A stretch of 57,152 nt of DNA from positions 1 through 57,152 of the forward strand of contig JAIPEL010000014.1 in the NCBI GenBank assembly GCA_021737185.1, in the 5' to 3' direction. Source of the stretch: Desulfobacterales bacterium (GTDB lineage: Bacteria; Desulfobacterota; Desulfobacteria; Desulfobacterales; CAFBRK01). The notes below the pieces were generated by a model. That model did not search any database. It was given only the letters and a program-made list of their open reading frames with translations, and was not told the origin of the DNA. Shown here one piece after another: positions 16,541 to 25,517 of this stretch (position 1 is its first letter; each line of letters begins with the position of its first letter). The position numbers and the translations under genes are program-made.

Positions 16541-17548
16541 CTATGACGACGCCGACGGGATTTTGACGGGATCGCTGAATTGGACCACCCCGAGCCGACC
16601 GGCAAACCAGGCGATCATTTCCAGGGCTTCGTCCTTTGTCCGCAATCGGGTGATCGCCTCACGGAACCGGCTCGCCCCAGGAAGCCCCTTGGCAAACCAT
16701 CCCAGCCGGCTTCTCATCATCCGGCAGGCGTGGGGCTCTCCGATGTGGGCCACCGATGCATTAAGATAGCGGACCATGGCTTCGATCCGCTCCGAAGCGG
16801 TCGGCAAACGGGGAGACGATCCTTCGAGGACCGCCAGAATCCGTCCGAAAATGATAGGGTCGCCGACGGCGGCCCGGCCGACCATCACCGCGTCGCATTC
16901 GGTTTGTGCCAGCATGGCCAGCGCATCCTCCGGGGAAGCGATGTCGCCGTTGCCGATGACCGGAAGATCCATCCGCCGTTTGACCTCGGCGATGATCGAC
17001 CAGTCCGACCGGCCGCCGAATCCCTGGGCCGCTGTGCGGGGATGGACACAAACGGCGTCCACACCGCAGGCTTCAGCGATCCGGCACAGGGCATACGCCT
17101 GGTCCCCGGACGGATCCCATCCGGTGCGGATCTTGATGGTCAAGGGAATCGAAACAGCCCTGCGCACGGCGCACAACACCGCCTCGGCCCGTGCAAGATC
17201 CTGCATCAGGGCGGCGCCGGCCCCGGTCTTGACCACCTTTTTCACGGAGCAGCCGAAGTTGATATCGACGATGCCTGCGCCGCCATCTTCGACGATGGCG
17301 GCGGCGGCAGCCATGACCCCGGGTTCGGCCCCGAAAATCTGCATGGCGATCGGCTTTTCCGCTGCAAGGGTATCGAGCATGGCCGCGGTCTTTTTCGAGC
17401 CGTGCACCAGGCCGTTTGCGCTGATCATCTCCGAATAGACCAAGGCGCAGCCGTACGACTTTGCCAGGAGCCGAAACGGCAGGTTGGTAATGCCGGCCAA
17501 GGGGGCCAGCACCGTCGGGTTTTCGAGGGCGACCGCACCGATTTTCAT
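16541..17548 (-). CDS. dusB: tRNA-dihydrouridine synthase (DusB-like)
   Basis: 335 aa, FMN-dependent TIM barrel. Signatures: LAPLAGITNLPFRLLAKSYG (about residue 12), the NFGCSVKKVVKTGAGAALMQ catalytic cysteine region (about 100), HPRTAAQGF (His) and VIGNGDI, plus VMVGRAAVGDP. It reduces uridines in the tRNA D-loop. The start was placed at MKIGAVALENP with AGGAAC upstream; the longer frame runs through a repeat array (17591-17690) and is not credible. It follows the UspA gene convergently. Confidence 0.9.
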   Translation of the reverse strand: MKIGAVALENPTVLAPLAGITNLPFRLLAKSYGCALVYSEMISANGLVHGSKKTAAMLDTLAAEKPIAMQIFGAEPGVMAAAAAIVEDGGAGIVDINFGCSVKKVVKTGAGAALMQDLARAEAVLCAVRRAVSIPLTIKIRTGWDPSGDQAYALCRIAEACGVDAVCVHPRTAAQGFGGRSDWSIIAEVKRRMDLPVIGNGDIASPEDALAMLAQTECDAVMVGRAAVGDPIIFGRILAVLEGSSPRLPTASERIEAMVRYLNASVAHIGEPHACRMMRSRLGWFAKGLPGASRFREAITRLRTKDEALEMIAWFAGRLGVVQFSDPVKIPSASS

Positions 17549-17590
17549 GGATAGTTCCTGGATGCTGGATGCTGGATCCGGGTTCGTTAC

Positions 17591-17690
17591 ATGGTTGATT
17601 GGTTGATTCGTTGAATGGTTGATTCGGCAAAAAACCAACCAGAGAAAATCGTTCCGCCCAATTGACCACTCGACCAATCAACCATTCAAC
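17591..17690. repeat. Inverted array of TTGATTGG octamers, copy B
   Basis: Left arm 17591-17626 (ATGGTTGA TTGGTTGA TTCGTTGA ATGGTTGA) and complementary right arm 17658-17690 (CAATTGACCACTCGACC...CATTCAAC). It sits in front of dusB and after the DUF1848 gene, both on the minus strand. Confidence 0.8.
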
Positions 17691-17751
17691 TTTCCTTTTC
17701 CCTCTGTTTTTTGGCCTCCCAGCCTCCCAGCCTCCCAGACCCCAAGCGCTC

Positions 17752-18624
17752 TTACGGCGATGCCGTCGCCGCCGGGTTGGCATAGCAAAACAGGCACCGA
17801 TGCCTGCAGGGCTGGTCTAAATACGAGCCGATGTCGACCGAAATCCGGCAGCCGCATCCCTGGGCTGTTCGCTGTCCGGGGTCCTGTCCGAGCGACAACC
17901 GCCCTCCGTACAGCCCCATCAGAAATTCGCTGGGAACACAGGCGGCGGGCCGAACCGTACTTTTCTCCCCTGCCGCCGCCAGGACCTCTTTTTCGCAGCA
18001 GGTGTAGAGGCGGATCTTTTTATCCGACAACATCCGGGCCATGGATTCGAGCACCGACACCTTTTTTGCCAGAGGCGGATCGATAAAGGAAACGCCGCCG
18101 GATCGTGCAGCGCGCCTTCGAACCTTGGCATAAAGATCGAGAAAACTGGTCACACAGCGCTTGACGCCGGCGGCGGCAGCGGCGTCTGCAATGCGCGTAA
18201 AATCCCCCAGGTTGTCGTGGGTCCAGCCATCCGGCGTCTGATAAAAGCATACCGGGTCGAACCGCCACTGAATGCAGTCCGGGCCGAACCGCCGGGCGAG
18301 CGCCTCGATCTGGGCAAGCCGCGGCGTCAGGGACGGCACCCGAGGCTCGAGCACGGAATCCGGGGAGTTGACCGTGAAATTGAAAAAAAGGTGGTACCCC
18401 TTTTCTTTGAGCCGCTCCCCGCAGCCGTTCTTCAGAAAAGACCCGAAGTCCTTGGACCAGAAAACGATGCTGTGCACCCGATCGGGTCCCGCCTCCACCC
18501 GGCGAACGGCGCCGGTGAAAGGATGGCGCACCGAAAATTCTCCCCGCTCGATCCCCTCCATGAACCATTTCATGTAGAAGGCCGGGATGTCGGTTCTCCG
18601 GGATGCGGACAAGACGATCTGCAT
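17752..18624 (-). CDS. DUF1848 family protein with C-terminal cysteine cluster
   Basis: 290 aa. It opens IVLSASRRTDIPAFYMKWF and carries FWSKDF, the DUF1848 signatures. Near the C-terminus CGCRISVDIGSY and PCRHRCLFCYANP give a CxxxCxxC motif like the FeS motif of radical SAM enzymes, though placed at the end of the protein, not the start. It probably binds an FeS cluster; the reaction is not known. The start ATG at 18624 has AGGTG close by; a GTG six bases upstream is an alternative. Confidence 0.8.
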   Translation of the reverse strand: MQIVLSASRRTDIPAFYMKWFMEGIERGEFSVRHPFTGAVRRVEAGPDRVHSIVFWSKDFGSFLKNGCGERLKEKGYHLFFNFTVNSPDSVLEPRVPSLTPRLAQIEALARRFGPDCIQWRFDPVCFYQTPDGWTHDNLGDFTRIADAAAAAGVKRCVTSFLDLYAKVRRRAARSGGVSFIDPPLAKKVSVLESMARMLSDKKIRLYTCCEKEVLAAAGEKSTVRPAACVPSEFLMGLYGGRLSLGQDPGQRTAQGCGCRISVDIGSYLDQPCRHRCLFCYANPAATASP

Positions 18625-18647
18625 GGACACCTATTTTAGGTCTATGC

Positions 18648-18728
18648 GCTTATCTAGAATCCTCCAGCCCGGGACCGCCGGAGGCCGATGGGTGTCAGCT
18701 CGGAAGCTGGGCAACTGTTTGAGCCGCT
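18648..18728. repeat. Deleted copy of the ~260-bp element
   Basis: It starts CTTATCTAGAATCCTCCAGCCC and ends ACTGTTTGAGCCGCTTAGG, i.e. the two ends of the full copies at 19092 and 44108 joined without the middle. Its last bases form the stop codon of the next gene. Confidence 0.75.
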
Positions 18729-19078
18729 TAGGTCTTTTCCCGGGAGTCGAACAGGGAGACCACCTTACCGTCTTTTTTCTTCTCCTCTTTTTGCTCGGTG
18801 GTTTCCTCCCCCTGATCGTTTTCCCGTTGCGCCTCGGGCTCCGGAGAGACCACCTTCTCCAGCCGCATCTGTTTGCCCCCCATGGTAAACGGCTCGCCGT
18901 CGATGTAGGCTGGGCGAAGAATCCAGGTGACCACCTGCAGCGGCACCTGGAAAAGGAGCAGCTTGACCTGGAACCACTCGGGCTTGGCGTCGGGCGCGAT
19001 CTGCTCGATCCGGGCAAAGACCATCGGCTCGTCCTCGAAATAGATCAACACCACATCGTTTTCCTGTGTCATATTCAT
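18728..19078 (-). CDS. Conserved-looking small protein, unknown function
   Basis: 116 aa with no signal peptide or membrane helix. The first ~75 residues look like a compact alpha/beta fold (VVLIYFEDEPMVFARIEQIAPDAKPEWFQVKLLL, then VTWILRPAYIDGEPFTMGG). The rest is a charged, low-complexity tail rich in E, K and Q. The stop codon is supplied by the repeat at 18648-18728. Both flanks are copies of the same repeat element, so the gene may have moved with them. No function is proposed. Confidence 0.6.
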   Translation of the reverse strand: MNMTQENDVVLIYFEDEPMVFARIEQIAPDAKPEWFQVKLLLFQVPLQVVTWILRPAYIDGEPFTMGGKQMRLEKVVSPEPEAQRENDQGEETTEQKEEKKKDGKVVSLFDSREKT

Positions 19079-19091
19079 ATCGTCGCTTCTC

Positions 19092-19352
19092 TATTAAGCT
19101 CCAGGTAACCCAAGCCGGGGACCGATGGGCATCGGCTCGGATGCCGGGCAACTGTCTGAGCCGTTTAGGCCGCGTTGAGACGGCCGCAACGCAATTATTG
19201 CTGCCCTCCTGATCTTTTCCATTTGCCCCGATTTCCTCTCGGGATCGTCATCTACGGCCGTCTCTACGGGGCCTTGACGGCGAGTTTTGGCCGGCAGGAG
19301 AGCCGATGCCCATCGGTCCCCGGCTGACCCATACTGGATGTTTCTGGATAAG
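19092..19352. repeat. ~260-bp imperfect-palindromic element, full copy
   Basis: Inverted relative to the copy at 44108-44368. Shared landmarks are CTTATCCAGAA at one end, GACGGCCGT...ACGGCCGTC sub-palindromes, and TCAAACAGTTGCCCGGCATC/TCAGACAGTTGCCC plus GATGCCCATCGG near the other end. No reading frame is conserved. Confidence 0.75.
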
Positions 19353-19361
19353 TGCATTGAT

Positions 19362-20261
19362 CTATTCGTTGGGTTCGTTTTTTTCCAGCGCCTCGATGAT
19401 CCGGGGAAGATAGTCGTCCGCCTTTTCCTTCAAGAAGGTGGCTGCGCCGGCGCCCCGATGGCCGCCGCCTTCGAACCGGGAGAGAAGCAGCCCCACATTG
19501 ACCCGGCATTTCCGGTTGAAGATGCTGTGGCCCAAGTGAACCACGATCTTGTCTCTATCCTGGTGGTGGTTGTGAATCTTGACGTTGACAGCGGTCTTCG
19601 GAAACAGCGAATACACCAGAAACCGGTTGCCCGCAGGCGGGGGATCGATCGACCGAAAATCGGTGATGCTGACCCGGCCCTTGACCTCGGTGACATCCTC
19701 GAGCAGCTTCTGGTAGCGGCGGTTCTGGGCCACCACCGCTTCGCATCGGGCTTTGACCCGCGGCGCACCCATGACAATATCGATCGGGCTGCGGCGCAGC
19801 AGCCTCACCAATAGATCCCAATAGGAGGGGTCCCGGTCCGGATTTCTGGCGGTCATGGAAAGCATCACGTAGGGATGGTTTTCCGGGTGCACCACCTCCT
19901 CTTCGGTCAGCCGGGCTGCGTCGATCCGGTCGGTGTGGTCCACAAGCTCGGTAAAATCCCGGCTGAACCGAATCCGATAGTGATCGAAAACCACCCGGGC
20001 GGCCGACGGCGCCAGGGAAAAGGCCCCGTGAAAAGGCGTCTCGATCCGACTGGTGTAGTGGTGGTCGAACCAGAGGCTGCAGCGCGGATCATAGGGAAGG
20101 TTGGCGATCACGTCTCCCGCGCGGATCTCAGCCCGGCCGCTTTGAATATCGGCCGGCTCCACCCAGTGCACCGACGCCTCGATTCCCAGTGCATCCTCCA
20201 ACAGCGCCGCACAGACAATGCCGTCAAAATCCGGCCGGGTGACGATCCGCCGGGCCTTCAA
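19362..20261 (-). CDS. DHH-family phosphoesterase
   Basis: 299 aa from a TTG start (AAAGGGGG six bases upstream; TTGA overlap with the preceding MBL gene). Motifs: TRPDFDGIVCAALL (aspartates of motif I), FDHHYTS (DHH motif III) and the C-terminal DHHA1 signature GGGHRGAGAATF. Members hydrolyse oligoribonucleotides, cyclic dinucleotides or polyphosphate; the N-terminal pattern is closest to exopolyphosphatase-related and NrnA-like proteins. Upstream residues of the longer frame have the composition of out-of-frame sequence and were excluded. Confidence 0.85.
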   Translation of the reverse strand: MKARRIVTRPDFDGIVCAALLEDALGIEASVHWVEPADIQSGRAEIRAGDVIANLPYDPRCSLWFDHHYTSRIETPFHGAFSLAPSAARVVFDHYRIRFSRDFTELVDHTDRIDAARLTEEEVVHPENHPYVMLSMTARNPDRDPSYWDLLVRLLRRSPIDIVMGAPRVKARCEAVVAQNRRYQKLLEDVTEVKGRVSITDFRSIDPPPAGNRFLVYSLFPKTAVNVKIHNHHQDRDKIVVHLGHSIFNRKCRVNVGLLLSRFEGGGHRGAGAATFLKEKADDYLPRIIEALEKNEPNE

Positions 20262-20989
20262 TACGAACCCCCTTTCTCCGGAATCGCCGTCTTTCTGCCG
20301 ACTTCGATGTCGTGCAGGGGGATCAGGATGTCGGCCATCTGCCGGATCTTCTGGATCGAGTCGTATGCCTCCCGGGCATCGATGTGGACGCCGGGGGCGA
20401 CCGCCGGACCGACTTCGGGAAAGTTTTTGCCGTTGCAGCAAAAGCCGGTGATCATGGCACGGCCGGCGGCGGTGTTGACCGCCACGGTCTGCCCGCCCAC
20501 GGTGTGTCCGGGGGTCAGGATCACATCGATGCCGTCAAACAGGGCGGCGTCGCCGTCCACCGTCGTCACCGTCACGCCGTCCAGCACGTCGGGGTAGTAG
20601 CGGTGGTCGATGGGATGGGGATTCTTGAAGAAATCCAGCTCCCGCTGCTGGACGAAGACCTCGGCATTCGGGCACCGGTAGTCGTTTTCGCAGTGGTCGT
20701 TGTGCAGATGGGTGTGGATGATAACATCGATGTCTTCGGGGGTCAGGTCGAAGCGGGCCAGGGCCTCGTCGAACTCGAGAATCGGAAACCCGCAGGCCTC
20801 CTCGGACCCGTCGGGGACGACGAACTGCTCCAATCCCGTATCGACGAGGATGGCTTTCTCCCCTCCCCGGAGATAAAACCCGTAGATGGGCAGAAAAATC
20901 CGCTTTCCGTAGTCCCTCAGGTACGTCATGATTCCCTGGTCGGTTTCGTTGATTCCGATGGCCAGCGGATGGATGGTGTACTGCTGCAT
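20258..20989 (-). CDS. MBL-fold hydrolase (AHL lactonase-like family)
   Basis: 243 aa. Motifs: HTHLHNDHCEN (metal motif HxHxDH, about residue 95), VILTPGHTVGGQ, and a C-terminal ILIPLHD. The N-terminus has YGFYLRGGEKAILVDTG. This arrangement is typical of the N-acyl homoserine lactonase family, whose members hydrolyse many esters and lactones. GGAGG sits directly before the ATG. It is translationally coupled to the DHH gene. Confidence 0.8.
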   Translation of the reverse strand: MQQYTIHPLAIGINETDQGIMTYLRDYGKRIFLPIYGFYLRGGEKAILVDTGLEQFVVPDGSEEACGFPILEFDEALARFDLTPEDIDVIIHTHLHNDHCENDYRCPNAEVFVQQRELDFFKNPHPIDHRYYPDVLDGVTVTTVDGDAALFDGIDVILTPGHTVGGQTVAVNTAAGRAMITGFCCNGKNFPEVGPAVAPGVHIDAREAYDSIQKIRQMADILIPLHDIEVGRKTAIPEKGGSY

Positions 20990-21298
20990 GGTTTCCTCCC
21001 TAAACGAAGCCGGCGAGACAGGCTCCTTCCCTGCCACTTGGATTCCGATCGCTCGGCGGCACACGGAGCGATCCTTGACGCTTCGATAAAAGCCTCTTCA
21101 TCGGGTGTATACGCAACTTTGCCGCCCGGATCAAGCCGCCTCGATGCGGGTAATGAATAATGATTCATAGCCCGACTCCCGGCCGGCGACGAAACCGGAT
21201 TCGGGCCGAAACGGGGCGGAAAAAAGAGGATTGTCCATCTAACGCACCGAATATAAATTGAAATATTTTTTTGAGTGCTGGGTGGCCCCGATTTTTTC

Positions 21299-21342
21299 TT
21301 GACAAGAACCCGGTCCTATCATAATGAATGAGTATTCATTCA
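21299..21342 (+). promoter_or_regulatory. Promoter of fadN-fadA with FadR-type operator
   Basis: -35 TTGACA (21299-21304), 15-base spacer, -10 CATAAT (21320-21325), and the operator TGAATGA-GTAT-TCATTCA (21325-21342) touching the -10 box. This is the same architecture as upstream of fadF. The 7-bp halves are perfectly inverted. Confidence 0.82.
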
Positions 21343-21375
21343 TAAATCGACCCAACCGCTCAGGAGGTAGCCAAC

Positions 21376-23781
21376 ATGCGAAAAATCAAGAAAGCCGCAG
21401 TCATCGGCTCGGGCATCATGGGCGGCGGCATCGCCGCGCTGCTGGCCGGCGCCGGCGTAAAGACGCTGTTGCTGGACATCGTCCCCAACGACCTGAAGGA
21501 CGAGGAGAAAAATGACCGGGCCGCCCGCAACCGGATCGCAAAAAAGGGCCTGGACGATGCGCTGATGTCCAACCCGCCGCTGTTCATGACCTGGGACGAC
21601 GCAGCCCGAATCCAGATCGGCAATCTGGAAGACGATTTCGACAAGCTGGCCGACTGCGACTGGATCGTGGAGGTGGTGGTCGAAAACCTGAAGATCAAAA
21701 AGGACCTCCTTGCAAGAGTGGAAAAGGTCCGCAAACCCGGCACGGTGGTTTCCTCCAACACCTCCGGGATTCCGCTTCGATCCATGTCCGAGGACCTGGG
21801 CACCGAATTCAAGCAGCATTTTCTGGGCACCCACTTCTTCAACCCGGTGCGCTACATGAAGCTGCTGGAAATTATCCCCGGAAAAGAGACCCTGGCAGAC
21901 GTGCTCGATTTCATGGCCGACTTCGGCGAACGGGTTCTGGGCAAAGGAATCGTCTGGGCCAAGGACACGCCCAACTTCGTGGGCAACCGGATCGGGGTGC
22001 ACGGCATCGTCAAGGCCATGCAGCTCATGATCGAAGAGGGGCTGACGATCCCGGAGGTGGACGCCCTCTTCGGACAGGCCATGGGCCGGCCCAAAACCGC
22101 CATGTTCAAGACCTCCGACCTGGTCGGGCTCGACACCATGGCCCACGTGGCCAAAAACACCTACGACCTGGTCGAAGACGACGAGCAGCGCGACGCCTTC
22201 AATCTGCCGGACTTTGTCGGCCGGATGATCGACAAAAAGCTGCTCGGCAACAAGACCAAGGCCGGCTTCTACAAAAAGGAAAAAGACAAGGACGGCAAGA
22301 AAGTCCGCAAGGTCATCGATCCGGAAACCCTGGAGTACGCAGAATACGACGCGGTGGAGTTTCCCTGCCTTCAGGCGGCCAAAAAGGCCAAGACCCTGGC
22401 GGAGAAAATGCGGGCCATCGTCTATGGAGAAGACAAGGGCGCCGCGTTTGCCTGGAAGGTGGTGGCCAACGGTTTGATCTATGCGGCCAACCGAATCCCG
22501 GAGATCTCCGATACCATCGTGGAAATCGACAACGCCATGAAATGGGGCTTCAACTTCGAGATGGGCCCCTTTGAAACCTGGGATTCCATCGGTGTCGCCG
22601 AATCGGTGAAAAAGATGGAGGCCGACGGCTACACCGTCCCGGACAAGGTAAAAAAGATGCTGGCCGACGGCAACGAGGCCTTTTACCGGACCGAAGACGG
22701 AAAGCGGTACTTCCACGACTTTGCCTCCGAATCCTACAAGCCGGAGGTGGTCAGCGACAACATCATCTATCTGGAAGCGCTTCGAAACGCCGGCAAGGTG
22801 GTCAAGTCCTGCGCGTCGGCCTCATTGATCGACCTGGGCGACGATGTGTACTGCTGCGAGTTCCACACCCGAATGAACGCCATCAACCGGGAAATCGTCG
22901 AATTCATGGCAGAGGCCATCGACTACGTGGACGAAAACGGCGCAGGGCTGGTCATCGGCAACCAGGCCGGCGGCATGCCAGGGGCGTTTTCGGCCGGCGG
23001 CGATCTGCACTACATGAGCGGCTTGGCCCAGGAAGGAAAATACGCGGAAATCGAATCCTTTCTTAACACCGCACAGACCGGCATGCAGCGCGCCCGCTAC
23101 GCGCATTTTCCGATCGTCGCCGCCCCCTACGGGATGACTCTCGGCGGCGGATGCGAGGTCTGTCTCGGCACCGCCGACATGATCGTGGCCCACGCGGACC
23201 TGTACATGGGACTTGTGGAAATCGGCGTGGGGCTTCTCCCGGCCGGCGGGGGCTGTCTGAACCTGTGGAAAAAGTTCATCGCGGGAATCCCGGCGCCGGT
23301 GACCGACGCCGACCTGACCAAGTTTTTCGTTCCGGCCTTTATGAACATCGCCATGGCCAAATATTCCAATTCGGCGGCCGACGCCCGGGCCAACGGTTTT
23401 CTGGGACCCAAAGACCGGGTTGTCTTCAACCGCGATTACCTGATCGGAGAAGCAAAAAAAGAAGTCCTCCGACTGGCCGAATGCGGCTATGCCCCGCCCG
23501 TGAAAAAGAAGGTCCGGGTGGTGGGGGAAACCGCCCAGGGAATGATCAACAGCGAAATCCACAACATGCTCCAGGGCCGGTTCATTTCCGAATATGACGC
23601 TTTTCTGGCTCGGCGGATCGCCTATGTGATCAGCGGCGGCGACGTCCGCGGAAACGCCGAGGTGGAAGAAGAGGTCATCTTGAAGCTGGAGCGGGACGCC
23701 TTCATCGACTTCTGGAAGGAAGAAAAAACCCGGGCCCGGGTCGAGCACATGCTCAAGACCGGAAAACCCCTGAGAAACTAA
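21376..23781 (+). CDS. fadN: 3-hydroxyacyl-CoA dehydrogenase with C-terminal enoyl-CoA hydratase domain (FadN-type)
   Basis: 801 aa. The N-terminal Rossmann motif GSGIMGGGIAALLAGAGVK is at residues 11-30; the catalytic region includes SSNTSGIPLRSM and GTHFFNPVRYMKLLEI. The C-terminal part carries an enoyl-CoA hydratase/isomerase-like domain (FSAGGDLHYMSG; PYGMTLGGGCEVCL; MGLVEIGVGLLPAGG). Dehydrogenase first and hydratase last is the order of Bacillus FadN, the reverse of FadB/FadJ. AGGAGG precedes the ATG. Only 32 bases separate it from the thiolase, so they form one operon. The enoyl-CoA hydratase activity is inferred from the domain, not from catalytic residues checked one by one. Confidence 0.93.
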   Translation: MRKIKKAAVIGSGIMGGGIAALLAGAGVKTLLLDIVPNDLKDEEKNDRAARNRIAKKGLDDALMSNPPLFMTWDDAARIQIGNLEDDFDKLADCDWIVEVVVENLKIKKDLLARVEKVRKPGTVVSSNTSGIPLRSMSEDLGTEFKQHFLGTHFFNPVRYMKLLEIIPGKETLADVLDFMADFGERVLGKGIVWAKDTPNFVGNRIGVHGIVKAMQLMIEEGLTIPEVDALFGQAMGRPKTAMFKTSDLVGLDTMAHVAKNTYDLVEDDEQRDAFNLPDFVGRMIDKKLLGNKTKAGFYKKEKDKDGKKVRKVIDPETLEYAEYDAVEFPCLQAAKKAKTLAEKMRAIVYGEDKGAAFAWKVVANGLIYAANRIPEISDTIVEIDNAMKWGFNFEMGPFETWDSIGVAESVKKMEADGYTVPDKVKKMLADGNEAFYRTEDGKRYFHDFASESYKPEVVSDNIIYLEALRNAGKVVKSCASASLIDLGDDVYCCEFHTRMNAINREIVEFMAEAIDYVDENGAGLVIGNQAGGMPGAFSAGGDLHYMSGLAQEGKYAEIESFLNTAQTGMQRARYAHFPIVAAPYGMTLGGGCEVCLGTADMIVAHADLYMGLVEIGVGLLPAGGGCLNLWKKFIAGIPAPVTDADLTKFFVPAFMNIAMAKYSNSAADARANGFLGPKDRVVFNRDYLIGEAKKEVLRLAECGYAPPVKKKVRVVGETAQGMINSEIHNMLQGRFISEYDAFLARRIAYVISGGDVRGNAEVEEEVILKLERDAFIDFWKEEKTRARVEHMLKTGKPLRN

Positions 23782-23813
23782 TCGAACCCATTTCCTTCGG
23801 GAGGATCAATACC

Positions 23814-24989
23814 ATGAAAGACGCATATATCGTAACCTCTGTCAGAACCCCCGGGTGCAAGCGCAACAAGGGCGCCTTCAAAGACACCCGCCCGGAGGAC
23901 CTGCTCGCCTTTATCCTCAACGCCGCGATGGAGCGCACCCCGGGACTGGAAAAACAGATGGTCCAGGACATCATGATCGGCTGCTCCTTTCCGGAGGCCG
24001 AACAGGGGCTCAATATCGGCCGAATCGCCCCGCAGATCGCCGGATTTCCGGAGCAGGTCTCCGGCGCCACGGTCAACCGCTTCTGCGCCTCGGGACTGGA
24101 GGCGATCATCGACGCGGCCATGCGGGTCATGGTCGGCTGGTCGGATATCACCATCGGCGGCGGCATCGAGTCGATGACCTACGTTCCCATGGGCGGATAT
24201 ATGCCCCGGCCGCATCCCCTCTGGACCCAGGCCCACGCGGACCTGTATACCTCCATGGGGATCACCGCCGAAAAGGTGGCCAAGCGATACGGCATCAGCC
24301 GGGAAGACCAGGACGAGTTCGCCTACCAAAGCCAGATGAAGGCCGCCGAGGCAAAGAAAAACGGGCTTTATAAAGAGCTGGTGCCCACGCCGGCCACCAA
24401 GTACGTGAAGCAGGACGACGGCACTTACCGGCGGGAGACATTTGTCCAGGATTTCGACGACGGCATCCGGGAAGGGACCACCATCGAGGGGTTGGCCGGG
24501 CTGAACCCGGTCTTCAAGGCAGGCGGCTCCGTGACAGCCGGCAACTCGTCCCAGACCACGGACGGGGCGGCGGCCGCCATCGTCATGAGCGAAGAAAAAG
24601 TAAAGGCGCTCGGCCTCGAACCGATTGCCAAGGTCCGCTGCTACACCACCGTCGGCGTGGCCCCGGACGAGATGGGCGTCGGGCCCCGCTACGCGATTCC
24701 CAAGCTCCTGGAACTGGCCGGCATGAAAATCGAAGATATCGGGCTGTTCGAGATCAACGAGGCCTTTGCCTCCCAGGCGCTGTACTGCATCCGCGAGCTG
24801 GGCATCGACATGGAAAAGGTCAACATCCACGGCGGTGCCATCGCCCTGGGCCACCCGCTTGGCTGCACCGGCGCCAAGCTGTGCGCCACCCTCCTGGCCA
24901 ACATGAAAGCCAAGGGCGTCAAATACGGGATCGAGTCGATGTGCGTCGGCGGCGGCATGGGAGCCGCGGCGCTGTTCGAACTATGCTAA
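23814..24989 (+). CDS. fadA: Acetyl-CoA acyltransferase (3-ketoacyl-CoA thiolase)
   Basis: 391 aa. The nucleophile cysteine is in TVNRFCASGLEAI, and the second catalytic Cys/His pair is in GGAIALGHPLGCTGAKL. N-terminal VRTPGCKRNKGAF and AGNSSQTTDGAAAAIVMS are thiolase signatures. It cleaves 3-ketoacyl-CoA to acetyl-CoA, the last step of the spiral run by the previous gene. A small hairpin (ATGCGGC-TTT-GCCGCAT, 25013-25029) and a strong terminator follow. Confidence 0.95.
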   Translation: MKDAYIVTSVRTPGCKRNKGAFKDTRPEDLLAFILNAAMERTPGLEKQMVQDIMIGCSFPEAEQGLNIGRIAPQIAGFPEQVSGATVNRFCASGLEAIIDAAMRVMVGWSDITIGGGIESMTYVPMGGYMPRPHPLWTQAHADLYTSMGITAEKVAKRYGISREDQDEFAYQSQMKAAEAKKNGLYKELVPTPATKYVKQDDGTYRRETFVQDFDDGIREGTTIEGLAGLNPVFKAGGSVTAGNSSQTTDGAAAAIVMSEEKVKALGLEPIAKVRCYTTVGVAPDEMGVGPRYAIPKLLELAGMKIEDIGLFEINEAFASQALYCIRELGIDMEKVNIHGGAIALGHPLGCTGAKLCATLLANMKAKGVKYGIESMCVGGGMGAAALFELC

Positions 24990-25038
24990 TAAATCCGCTG
25001 CGCGTATTTATAGGATGCGGCTTTGCCGCATGATACCG

Positions 25039-25088
25039 GAAAACAAAAAGGGGCGGACGCCTGTTGGCGTCCGATCCTTTTTGTTTTC
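25039..25088. terminator. Bidirectional rho-independent terminator after fadA
   Basis: GAAAACAAAAAGG and GGACGCC pair with GGCGTCC and CCTTTTTGTTTTC (25039-25088) around a TGTT loop: nearly 20 bp of stem with A- and T-runs on both sides. 25089-25517 has no supportable gene; the DNA turns AT-rich near 25240, marking the edge of the acquired island. Confidence 0.9.
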
Positions 25089-25517
25089 GAGGGCGGCTAC
25101 CTACTCTTGGATCTCCCTCCAAATACAGCCGGCATCAAAAAATGCTTGGCCCCAAGGGAAATCCACATGCCCGAAATATTTTTGAAATCATTGCCTATCT
25201 GCAGAAACAGGAAGGGCTCCAATTAAAGGTATGGGCGGAGCGTTAAAAAACCGATTTACCCATGACAAGATGTGTTGCGGGTAATAAGGAGTGTAATTCG
25301 CGCGCAGGAAATCGCTGGATTGGTTCACCAGTGTTCAGTGACAATAGCTTGTAAATCTTCTCCTGCCGCAAAGGATGATAGCTTTTTGCTTGTGCTTCGA
25401 GTATGAACCGAACATTCCGAAGGCGCTAACTATTAGGAAGTTGGCCATGATCGCGTTCTTGCGATTGTAGTCGCTCGCTGTTCTGGGGATATGGTTTGGC
25501 GTTGGCTTCTGGCAGTA

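Noticed and set aside
24990..25030. Hairpin ATGCGGC-TTT-GCCGCAT as main terminator of fadA
   Set aside because: No T-run; the stronger A/T-flanked stem at 25039-25088 is the better terminator.
25064..25246. Short plus-strand frames in the fadA-cyclase gap
   Set aside because: They overlap the terminator hairpin and lack a ribosome site or recognisable protein sequence.
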